This document shows positions 15,171 to 22,062 of a DNA stretch of 24,929 bases, one piece after another. A program made the position numbers and the translations under genes. The notes beneath the pieces were generated by a model. It was not told the origin of the DNA and did no database searches. It saw only the letters and a list, made by a program, of their open reading frames with translations. How positions within the stretch are numbered: position 1 is the first letter of the stretch; every line of letters begins with the position of its first letter. Origin of the DNA: an uncultured Bacilli bacterium (lineage in GTDB: Bacteria; Bacillota_I; Bacilli_A; RF39; UBA660); the NCBI GenBank assembly GCA_951800155.1, contig CATOJL010000004.1, forward strand, positions 1-24,929, read 5' to 3'.

Positions 15171-15704
15171 ATGACAATATACGTATTAAGACATGGAGAA
15201 ACAGAAGAAAATACACGAAGCATACTACAAGGAGATATGGAAACACTTTTAAATGAAAGAGGAAGAGAACAGGCAAAAGCTGTTCGTTGTAAGGTAAAAG
15301 AAGCAGGCATTGATCTAGTCATTACTTCGCCAAAAGTAAGAGCGAAAGAAACGGCTATTTTAGCGGCTCCAGGAATTGAAATGATGGAAGATGTTAGACT
15401 TTTAAGTAGACATCATGGAGAATTTCAGGGAATGAGTAGAGATCAAATTAATTTAGAGGAATATTGGAATATTAAGAAAAATGTTCAATATGAAAAAGCA
15501 GAGAGCATGGGAGAGATATTTAACCGTGTTTCTTCCTTGTTGAATGATATTTCTATAAAGTATAGTGATAGAACGGTTCTACTTGTGACACATAGCGGAC
15601 TAACAAGGGTTTTATATTACTATTTTAATGGATTTCCTGAAGATGGTGATTTGACAGAATATGAGTCAACTACCTGTTCCTTTGAAAAATATGAATTAAA
15701 TTAA
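15171..15704 (+). CDS. histidine phosphatase (phosphoglycerate mutase-like) family protein
   Basis: 177-residue single-domain phosphatase. The RHGET motif gives the phospho-accepting H8; TSPKVRAKETA (52-62) supplies the phosphate-binding arginine; GEFQGM carries the acid E84; the second catalytic histidine is H141 in VTHSG. The length suits small cobC/GpmB-like phosphatases rather than glycolytic dPGM (about 230-250), so the substrate is open. It follows lysS by 2 nt with its ribosome binding site GGAGG inside the lysS end, so it is co-translated. No strong terminator follows. Confidence 0.88.
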   Translation: MTIYVLRHGETEENTRSILQGDMETLLNERGREQAKAVRCKVKEAGIDLVITSPKVRAKETAILAAPGIEMMEDVRLLSRHHGEFQGMSRDQINLEEYWNIKKNVQYEKAESMGEIFNRVSSLLNDISIKYSDRTVLLVTHSGLTRVLYYYFNGFPEDGDLTEYESTTCSFEKYELN

Positions 15705-15744
15705 TTGCGTCTTTTTCATAGTATATCTATAGAAATTATATATA

Positions 15745-15773
15745 TTGTGGAATGGATAATAAGTATTTATAAT
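15745..15773 (+). promoter_or_regulatory. promoter of the long-leader transcript upstream of the DUF4116-like gene
   Basis: TTGTGG (15745-15750), a 17-nt spacer, and a perfect TATAAT (15768-15773). Transcription would start near 15780, leaving a leader of about 290 nt before the ATG at 16072. Confidence 0.6.
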
Positions 15774-15821
15774 TAAGTATAGAAATTAGGGTTTAGAAAA
15801 AGTAAGAAAACAACAAATTTA

Positions 15822-15963
15822 TCTTGCACATTTCGTTTAGTTGTGTTAAAAATATATAGGGCTATCCTTTCTGTTTAAATCTTTTATTCATTTTATGATA
15901 TGGAGTATAGGGGATAATTGTCTTTGTTGTATGTATTTACAAACAAGAAACGAAATGATAAGA
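15822..15963 (+). ncRNA. candidate structured leader RNA element
   Basis: The gene-free stretch 15705-16071 holds a long-range inverted repeat. CATTTCGTTT (15829-15838) is the exact reverse complement of AAACGAAATG (15948-15957). The helix can extend inside with TTGT/ACAA and outside with TCTT (15822-15825)/AAGA (15960-15963), separated by small internal loops. Inside the roughly 110-nt loop, TATCC (15863-15867) can pair with GGATA (15912-15916). It lies wholly inside the transcript predicted from the 15745 promoter. This is a paper fold of one sequence; it matches no riboswitch I know, and no terminator is visible. Confidence 0.4.
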
Positions 15964-16071
15964 AATAACAAATTATAGTCAGTAAGCTTATTCCTGTGCA
16001 CTGTTTTCGTAATGGTAAGGGAAATATCTTTATGAAAGGAAGTTAATTATTGTTTTTTGGGGGAAATAATA

Positions 16072-16104
16072 ATGAAAAACATAACAGATAAAAAAAAGCT
16101 TTAA
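16072..16104 (+). other. out-of-frame 5' end of the DUF4116-like gene (A8 slippage site)
   Basis: ATG 16072 stands behind a strong GGGGGAAA ribosome binding site (starts MKNITDKK) but runs into TAA at 16102 after eight consecutive A (16090-16097). One extra A joins it in frame to the next ORF through ALTCLEENKMLFFWEN. The only strong ribosome binding site in the region therefore belongs to this start, not to ATG 16125. Confidence 0.55.
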
Positions 16105-16124
16105 CATGCTTAGAAGAAAATAAA

Positions 16125-16835
16125 ATGCTATTTTTTTGGGAGAATTTGTCAGAAGAATTACAAAATGATCCAGAATTAATCTTTGCTTATGCGAGAAAAT
16201 GGGCAACGACCGCCTATAGAGAGAAAAGGGAATTTTTTCGTTCGAGTCGAGAGAATATGAAAGAATTGATGAAAACGAATATTTCTCTTGCTTTGCTTGA
16301 AGAAGAGGACTTGGAAGATACGGAGTATATGCAAATTGCGATTATGAGTCATCCCATTCGTCTTATGGAATTATTTGAGTCCGGACATAAAGAGGTGTTG
16401 AAAAGAGCAATTGATAAGGAAATGGCTTTGTACCTAGTTCGTGAATCAGGGATGAATCTAGGTTGTTTATCAGCATTTCAAAACGATGAAGATATAGTCT
16501 ATGAAGCTATTTGTGATGATGTTCGTGCGATTCAATATGCGAGTCCTAGAATTCAATGTTTCTTTGGGGATACGTTTTTTGTAGATGAGTTAAAGTTCAA
16601 AGTATCCACTCATTTTATAAAAGAAAGGATGGAACAATTGGAACAACTACAAACAAAAATGGGAGCTTTGGTTTTGCACAACGATGCACTATGCTATCTC
16701 ATGCAAGAGATGCATCTTTTAACAGAGAAAATTAAAGACGAATTTCGAGAAATAGAAAATGCAAAACAGAAGGTAAAACAAAAAATGCAAGATGGAATTA
16801 TTTCTTACCGAGGAGAAATTTTATATAAAAAATAA
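16125..16835 (+). CDS. DUF4116-like protein, probably 5'-frameshifted
   Basis: 236 residues from the first in-frame ATG. The central part resembles DUF4116 repeats: the unit NDEDIVYEAICDDVRAIQYA (about 124-143) followed by SPRIQ has the D-x-(E)-x-V-x-x-A pattern with a following YAS-like turn, and the preceding SGHKEVLKRAIDKEMALYLV is a more divergent unit. The C-terminal 70 residues are a predicted coiled coil rich in Glu/Gln/Lys. No membrane segment. Function of DUF4116 proteins is unknown. ATG 16125 has only a poor ribosome binding site; the natural start is probably ATG 16072, separated by an A8 run that is one base short. Downstream, a 59-residue ORF and ackA follow closely. Confidence 0.7.
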   Translation: MLFFWENLSEELQNDPELIFAYARKWATTAYREKREFFRSSRENMKELMKTNISLALLEEEDLEDTEYMQIAIMSHPIRLMELFESGHKEVLKRAIDKEMALYLVRESGMNLGCLSAFQNDEDIVYEAICDDVRAIQYASPRIQCFFGDTFFVDELKFKVSTHFIKERMEQLEQLQTKMGALVLHNDALCYLMQEMHLLTEKIKDEFREIENAKQKVKQKMQDGIISYRGEILYKK

Positions 16836-16845
16836 GGAGAAAAAT

Positions 16846-17025
16846 ATGAAACTTTATCAAAAAGGTTATGAAGTTTTATGTTGTATGCATCGCTTATGTT
16901 TAAAAAGGCAAATGGGGTTTTCGATTACTTTGAGTGATATAGACAATATCCCTTTTTTAAAAATTTTCAAAAAGGGGAAAGTTTATACAAAAGAAAAAGT
17001 AACGGGAATTGATTTGAATAGATAG
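16846..17025 (+). CDS. hypothetical 59-residue protein
   Basis: ATG 16846 follows AAGGAGAAAAAT and lies 10 nt after the previous stop. The peptide (start MKLYQKGYEVLCCMHRLCLK) is basic, with three cysteines in the first third and a KGKVYTKEKVTGIDLN tail. It precedes ackA by 13 nt, so it probably shares a transcript. I recognise no family. A good ribosome binding site and operon position favour a real gene. Confidence 0.55.
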   Translation: MKLYQKGYEVLCCMHRLCLKRQMGFSITLSDIDNIPFLKIFKKGKVYTKEKVTGIDLNR

Positions 17026-17038
17026 AAGGAGGAAAAAA

Positions 17039-18214
17039 ATGAAAATTTTAACAATTAATGCAGGGAGTTCTTCAATGAAATTCTCTATTATTGAACTACC
17101 AGAAGAAAAAGAGTTAATTAATGGATATTTTCAAAGAATAGGACTTGATGGAAGCTTTTATGATTTAAAAGTAAATGGAGAAAAGTTACATAGAGATTTA
17201 GAATTGCCCAATCATCTAGTTGCATTAGAATGTATAAAAAAAGAAATCGTAGAACTTGGTATTGTGGAAGATTTAAGTCAAATTGATGGAATAGGTCATC
17301 GATTAGTACATGGGGGAGAAAAGTATAAAAATAGTGTTTTAATTGATGAAGAAGTGATGAAAACTTGTGAAAAATTTAAAAAACTTGCAAAATTACATAT
17401 GCCAGCTATGTTAGCATGCATTGAAGCATCTAAGGAGGCTTTTCCAAATACACCAATGGCAGCGGTATTTGATACAGCATATCATCAAACGATGGAACCA
17501 GTGAACTATTTATATCCACTACCATATGAATGGTATACAAAATATGGTGTTCGCAAATACGGATTTCATGGAACGAGTCATAGATTTATTAATCTTGAAA
17601 TTAGTAAATACTTAAATCGTGATGATTTAAAAGTGATTTCTTGTCATATTGGAAGTGGTGCGAGTGTATGTGCCATTGATTCAGGGAAAGTCATAGATAC
17701 TTCTATGGGATTTTCACCAATTACAGGAATTATGATGGGTACACGTCCGGGGGATATTGATCCTAGTATTATTGAATATATTATGGATGAGGAAGGAATT
17801 TCTTTAGAAGAAGTGATGACTGTTTTCAATAAGAAAAGTGGTTTAGAAGGGATTTGTGGCAAATCAGATTCAAGAGATGTAGAAGATGGAATCAAAGCAG
17901 GAGATGAAAGATGTCAATTAGCGCAAGATATGTATACACAAAAAGTAGCAAATTATATAGCTATGTATAATAATTTATTAAATGGCGCTGATGTAATCGT
18001 TTTAACAGCAGGTCTTGGAGAAAACTCAATTCAAACACGAGAAGATGTTCTAAATAAAATTTCTTCTTTAGGTATCAATATTGATAGAGAAGCAAATGAT
18101 TTTAGGGGTAAATTTAAATGTATTACAACTGAAGATTCAAAAATTCCAGTATATGTCATTCCAACAAATGAAGAATTAATGATTGCTAGAGATACTTTTG
18201 AATTAGTAAAATAA
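17039..18214 (+). CDS. ackA: acetate kinase
   Basis: Interconverts acetyl phosphate plus ADP and acetate plus ATP, the ATP-yielding last step of fermentative acetate production. 391 residues, normal. ASKHA-fold motifs: TINAGSSSMKF with N7 near the start, GHRLVHGGE with R88, AAVFDTAYHQTM with D145, YGFHGTSHR (174-182), GSGASV and MGTRPGDIDP with R236 (Pro where Ser or Cys is commoner), and the C-terminal TNEELMIARDT glutamate. GAAGGAGG gives a strong ribosome binding site. No phosphotransacetylase gene is in the window. A strong terminator follows. Confidence 0.96.
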   Translation: MKILTINAGSSSMKFSIIELPEEKELINGYFQRIGLDGSFYDLKVNGEKLHRDLELPNHLVALECIKKEIVELGIVEDLSQIDGIGHRLVHGGEKYKNSVLIDEEVMKTCEKFKKLAKLHMPAMLACIEASKEAFPNTPMAAVFDTAYHQTMEPVNYLYPLPYEWYTKYGVRKYGFHGTSHRFINLEISKYLNRDDLKVISCHIGSGASVCAIDSGKVIDTSMGFSPITGIMMGTRPGDIDPSIIEYIMDEEGISLEEVMTVFNKKSGLEGICGKSDSRDVEDGIKAGDERCQLAQDMYTQKVANYIAMYNNLLNGADVIVLTAGLGENSIQTREDVLNKISSLGINIDREANDFRGKFKCITTEDSKIPVYVIPTNEELMIARDTFELVK

Positions 18215-18242
18215 GATAGCAGTATTGTAGTAAACTTTTTAT

Positions 18243-18274
18243 AAAATAGAGCATGAAAAATGCTTTATTTTTTT
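18243..18274 (+). terminator. terminator after ackA
   Basis: AAAATAGAGCAT (18243-18254) and ATGCTTTATTTT (18260-18271) form a 12-bp stem (one G-T pair) with loop GAAAA, followed by T to 18274. It separates ackA from the poly-G promoter. Confidence 0.85.
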
Positions 18275-18293
18275 GTTGTGTCAAAAAATGAAG

Positions 18294-18328
18294 TTGACAA
18301 AATGATGGGGGGGGGGGGGGGGTATAAT
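18294..18328 (+). promoter_or_regulatory. consensus promoter with a poly-G spacer (candidate phase-variable promoter)
   Basis: TTGACA (18294-18299) and TATAAT (18323-18328) are both perfect but 23 nt apart: AAATGAT plus 16 consecutive G. With 10 G the spacing would be the 17-nt optimum. The promoter as read should be weak or off. Slipped-strand changes of the G tract would tune the pilin-like gene downstream. Confidence 0.7.
18307..18322. repeat. homopolymeric G16 tract
   Basis: Sixteen uninterrupted G in a strongly AT-rich genome, located exactly between -35 and -10. Such tracts are hypermutable by replication slippage, and on the non-template strand could also fold as a G-quadruplex. True length may vary between cells or be misread. 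Confidence 0.95.
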
Positions 18329-18362
18329 AAGCGTATACAAAATAAAGAAGGAGTGAATAGAA

Positions 18363-18395
18363 ATGGGAGAGAAAAGGTTGGAGATAAATAGATGA
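18363..18395 (+). CDS. possible 10-residue leader peptide coupled to the pilin-like gene
   Basis: ATG 18363 behind AAGGAG (spacing about 9 nt) encodes MGEKRLEINR and stops at TGA 18393-18395, overlapping the next ATG at 18392 as ATGA. Translation of this mini-ORF would deliver ribosomes to the pilin-like start, which has its own GGAG at 18379-18382. It may be a coupling device or chance. Confidence 0.4.
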   Translation: MGEKRLEINR

Positions 18396-20392
18396 AAAAG
18401 AAGGGATTTACATTAATGGAATTACTTGCAGTGATTGTACTTTTAGCAGTCATAGCCTTAATAGCCATTCCAATACTGTTGAGTATTATAGAGAAATCTA
18501 GAAAGGGAGCTTTTAAAGATAGTGTCTTATCTGCTCACCACCAATTGGAGTATTTTTTATCTGATAAAGAGTTGGTAGAAATTCCTGAAGAAGGGATTGA
18601 TGTAAAAACGATAGGATTAATGCATAATAATTTAGAAGGACTTTTTAAGCCAGATGTGGATGGAGAGGCAATATCCTATTATATTACAGATGGACGTTAT
18701 TGCGCCTATGGACGAATGGATAGTTTATTGATAGAGCGCGGTTGTGAACGCATAGATCTAACCCCTCCTTACGTAGAAAAGAAAAATATAGCCATTACAA
18801 GTCAAATGCATAGTATTTCTGTTTTGCTAAATGAGGGATTTGTAAAGGATGAAGAATCAAATCTTGAGAAGATCAAAGTGGTCTTATATGAAAAAGGGGA
18901 AAATGGAAAGCGTTATGTAGATGAGAATACATTTTTACAAAAAGGTATGGTGCAAAATGAAGAACTAGAGTATACGTTTGATAAATTAAAACCCAATACA
19001 AATTATCAAGTGGTAATTACCATAACAAATGAAAATGGAATGTCTTATACATATGAAGAAACTTTGCAAACAAAAATCATAGATACGCCTAGAATTGATG
19101 TGAAAAAGGAACCAAGTATTCCAAAGAATGCATATGTGAGAAAACAAACAGATAAAATCATGTTTACATCTGTGCAAGGATTCAACAATTATATTCAGTC
19201 TACAAGAGAAGGAGAAGTGATAGGACAAGTATTAGGAGTTTGTGGAAACGAAGAGATTCCAACCAATTGTATAGAAGCAAATGCAACTACATTACAGGCA
19301 GGGTATTGGTATCAGGTTGGAGAAGAAATAGAAGTGAACTATACAAAAGAAACAGAGGAGGTAGGAACACTATTAGCCTTGTCTTCTAATGGAGAGAAGG
19401 AGGCATCAATAAGTGATTATCTCTTTAAGATAGATACGACAAGTCCTGAGCTGATAATAAAAGAAGCAACTTTATCAAATCAGATGATTACAATACCACT
19501 ATCCATTAAAGAAATGGCATCAGGAATAAAAGAAGTAACATGTAATTACTCTATTGTAGAAGGAGAATATACAAACAATGGAACAGTAAATAAGGAATAT
19601 ACGACATGTACTTTAGCAAATGTGGATGCGAATGAAACCTATTATTATGAAATATGTGTGCAAGATTATGCAGAAAATGAGAGAGTATGTAAAACAGGAA
19701 ACAGAGAACCCGTTTCCTATGTAAAAGATATTGTAAAAGAAGGGGAATATATAAGGTATACCCCAAGTAGGACATCTTATACTATTTCAACCGCTGATAC
19801 AGTTGCTTATAACAACTTGGTTATTAATCCAAGTGAATTAAATATATGGAGAGTTATTCGTAAGAATGCGAATGGGACAGTAGATATAGTATCAGAATAT
19901 GTTTCTAGTAAAGCATTACTTTTTGGGCAACAACATGATTTTAATTATCAGAAACAAGCTTATCAAAAATATGTTGCAACATTAAATAAGATTGCGAGTG
20001 CCTATGAGACAACAGGATATACAGTAGGGTCAAGACATATGGGATATGATGCTACAAAGGTACAAGCTGTATTAGCAAATCAATATAGTACACCAGATAG
20101 TGCGTATACAACAGATACAAATTTAGTAAGTCAGGCATTGGGAACATTGATAAGCTATCAGGTAGGAACGTCGACAAGTAGAGCTTATTGGCTAGCTTCT
20201 CGTGAACAGATTTTATTTAATTCTGGTTTGTGTTGGGGACGTCGTATTATGACTGATGGTACTATTGGAGTACAAACCTTATCTACTAGTAGAACAGATA
20301 ACTATATACGTCCTATTGTTGTTTTGAAGGCAGATATAAAAATCACAGGAGGATCTGGAACAAAAGCTTCCCCCTATACTTTAGGTGTATAA
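18392..20392 (+). CDS. large prepilin-like surface protein (type IV pilin N-terminus, Fn3/Ig-like and C-terminal DUF6273-like domains)
   Basis: 666 residues. It begins with a class III (prepilin) signal: KKKG then FTLMELLAVIVLLAVIALIA, cleavage expected after G5, with E10 as the conserved Glu5 of the mature protein. The following hydrophobic helix (to about 33) would anchor or assemble it. An Fn3-like domain (about 125-228), Ig-like beta regions with paired cysteines (about 230-450; IDTTSPELIIKEATL inside), and a C-terminal domain (about 470-666; LNIWRVIRKNANGTVDIVSE, AYWLASREQ, YIRPIVVLKADIKI, GGSGTKASPYTL) follow. Ordinary pilins have 130-200 residues, so this is more an adhesin built on a pilin stem. 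No pilus ATPase, platform or prepilin peptidase gene is in the window. Expression should depend on the upstream poly-G promoter. Confidence 0.85.
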   Translation: MKKKGFTLMELLAVIVLLAVIALIAIPILLSIIEKSRKGAFKDSVLSAHHQLEYFLSDKELVEIPEEGIDVKTIGLMHNNLEGLFKPDVDGEAISYYITDGRYCAYGRMDSLLIERGCERIDLTPPYVEKKNIAITSQMHSISVLLNEGFVKDEESNLEKIKVVLYEKGENGKRYVDENTFLQKGMVQNEELEYTFDKLKPNTNYQVVITITNENGMSYTYEETLQTKIIDTPRIDVKKEPSIPKNAYVRKQTDKIMFTSVQGFNNYIQSTREGEVIGQVLGVCGNEEIPTNCIEANATTLQAGYWYQVGEEIEVNYTKETEEVGTLLALSSNGEKEASISDYLFKIDTTSPELIIKEATLSNQMITIPLSIKEMASGIKEVTCNYSIVEGEYTNNGTVNKEYTTCTLANVDANETYYYEICVQDYAENERVCKTGNREPVSYVKDIVKEGEYIRYTPSRTSYTISTADTVAYNNLVINPSELNIWRVIRKNANGTVDIVSEYVSSKALLFGQQHDFNYQKQAYQKYVATLNKIASAYETTGYTVGSRHMGYDATKVQAVLANQYSTPDSAYTTDTNLVSQALGTLISYQVGTSTSRAYWLASREQILFNSGLCWGRRIMTDGTIGVQTLSTSRTDNYIRPIVVLKADIKITGGSGTKASPYTLGV

Positions 20393-20412
20393 AGAAGAAT
20401 TCATTTACGCAT

Positions 20413-20440
20413 AAAGATAGAATTTAGGCTATCTTTTTCT
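20413..20440 (+). terminator. terminator after the pilin-like gene
   Basis: Perfect 8-bp stem AAAGATAG (20413-20420) / CTATCTTT (20429-20436) with loop AATTTAGG and a T-rich tail. Confidence 0.8.
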
Positions 20441-20459
20441 TTTTATTTCTTTCCATAGG

Positions 20460-20468
20460 TGTTATAAT
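20460..20468 (+). promoter_or_regulatory. extended -10 promoter of murF-murE
   Basis: TGTTATAAT: TG at 20460-20461 plus perfect TATAAT (20463-20468), with only a poor T-rich -35. It lies 23 nt before the start codon; AGGAGGT follows in the leader. Confidence 0.6.
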
Positions 20469-20491
20469 GAGATTACAAGTAGGAGGTTATT

Positions 20492-22051
20492 ATGAAGTAC
20501 ATATTTTTAATTGTTTATTGTGCTTATCTTTTTCTGCGTATGAAAAAAAGCATGCATATGTTACAACAAAATTTTTATAATAATTCGAATCGGTATATCA
20601 AATGGATTTTTAATAATAAGACAAAATCTTTTTTAACACTTGATTTATTCTATCTTTTTATTTTATTACTAGCTTATTCTATAAAACAAATACCGCTCAT
20701 TATGACTATGTTCTATTTTTTTATGATCCTTCTTTCTTTTCATAAAAATAGAAAAGAATCTGTAAAAATTGCTTTAAAAATTACAGCACGCGTAAAGAGA
20801 ATGATAACTACATTTTTAATCGTGACTTGTTTATTCATTTATGGATGTAGTTATTTAGAAGAATTTTATGCTTTTCTTCTTTTAGGAATCTATGCCTCTT
20901 GTAATAACTTTATTGTGTTTTTAGTTAATGTGATAAATAAACCAATAGAAAAATGTGTATATTATTATTATTTTAATAAAGCAAAAACTAAAATTAAGGA
21001 TATGCCAAGATTAAGTGTGATTGGTGTAACGGGAAGTTATGGAAAAACGAGTAGTAAAAACATTTTAAGTGACATCTTAAAGGTAAAATATGATACGATG
21101 CCAACTCCTAAAAATTTTAATACACCTTATGGACTTATGATTACAATTAATAACCATTTAGATAAATTTACTGAGTATTTTATTGCTGAAATGGGTGCTT
21201 GTGAAGTAGGACAAATAAAAGAACTTTGTGATTTTGTGCATCCAAAGTATGGCATTTTAACCACGATTGGTGTAGCGCACTTAGATAGTTTTAAGTCAGA
21301 AGAAAATATTCAAAAAACAAAATTTGAACTGATTGAATCTCTCCCAAGTGATGGAATAGGAATATTAAATATGGATGATCCAAAACAAACATCTTATCCA
21401 TTACAAAAGAATTGTGAAATCAAGTGGATTAGTACACAAAACAAAGAAGCTGATATTTACGCAAGTAATATAAAGGGTACAAGTAATGGAATGCGATTTG
21501 ATGTTCAATTTAAGGGAAGTAATACAAAATATAAATTAGAAACACAACTCCTCGGAAGTGCGAATGTATATAATATTATGGCAGCCATTTTATTGGCTAA
21601 ATCTCTTGGTATGCATATGGAAGAAATTACGAGAGGCGTTCGTGGAATTAAGCCAATTGAACACCGTTTGGAAATGAAGAAAATGGCAAACTTGCATATC
21701 ATTGATGATGCATATAATTCAAACCCTGTTGGTGCGAAAATGGCTGTTGAAACGCTTGATTTAATGCCGGGTGAGAAAATTATAATTACTCCGGGAATGA
21801 TCGAGTTAAAAGAAAAACAATATGATTTAAACTATACATTTGGTACACAAATTGCTTCGGTTTGTGATTTAGTTATATTAGTTGGAAAAAATCAAACAAA
21901 ACCTATTTATGATGGACTGATTGCATCGAAATATCCTGAAGATAAAATTTATGTTTTCGATGATGTGTTTGAAGCATTTAATATAGTAAGAAGTAGGAAA
22001 GATGCTTATGTACTTCTTGAAAATGATTTACCAGATTTATTTAATGAATAA
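20492..22051 (+). CDS. murF: MurF-type Mur ligase with N-terminal membrane domain
   Basis: Predicted to add D-Ala-D-Ala to UDP-MurNAc-tripeptide, the last cytoplasmic step of precursor synthesis. Residues 1-150 are hydrophobic with four or five membrane segments (about 1-16, 49-63, 66-82, 105-119, 126-148) in place of the usual soluble MurF substrate-binding domain. From 172 the Mur ligase ATPase core is complete: P-loop GVTGSYGKTSSKN (178-190, K185), PTPKNFNTPYG, the AEMGA segment, IGVAHLDSF, and the MurF-type DDAYNSNPVGAKM followed by ITPGMIELKE. It is followed 11 nt later by murE, which supports a wall role. The assignment to MurF rather than another Mur-like ligase (for example MurT/CapB type) rests on the DAYNxNP motif and context. 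Confidence 0.82.
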   Translation: MKYIFLIVYCAYLFLRMKKSMHMLQQNFYNNSNRYIKWIFNNKTKSFLTLDLFYLFILLLAYSIKQIPLIMTMFYFFMILLSFHKNRKESVKIALKITARVKRMITTFLIVTCLFIYGCSYLEEFYAFLLLGIYASCNNFIVFLVNVINKPIEKCVYYYYFNKAKTKIKDMPRLSVIGVTGSYGKTSSKNILSDILKVKYDTMPTPKNFNTPYGLMITINNHLDKFTEYFIAEMGACEVGQIKELCDFVHPKYGILTTIGVAHLDSFKSEENIQKTKFELIESLPSDGIGILNMDDPKQTSYPLQKNCEIKWISTQNKEADIYASNIKGTSNGMRFDVQFKGSNTKYKLETQLLGSANVYNIMAAILLAKSLGMHMEEITRGVRGIKPIEHRLEMKKMANLHIIDDAYNSNPVGAKMAVETLDLMPGEKIIITPGMIELKEKQYDLNYTFGTQIASVCDLVILVGKNQTKPIYDGLIASKYPEDKIYVFDDVFEAFNIVRSRKDAYVLLENDLPDLFNE

Positions 22052-22062
22052 AGGAGGATTTT

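Noticed and set aside
18265..18468. Minus-strand ORF containing a poly-proline run.
   Set aside because: The proline run is just the complement of the G16 tract; no ribosome binding site and it overlaps the terminator, promoter and pilin-like start.
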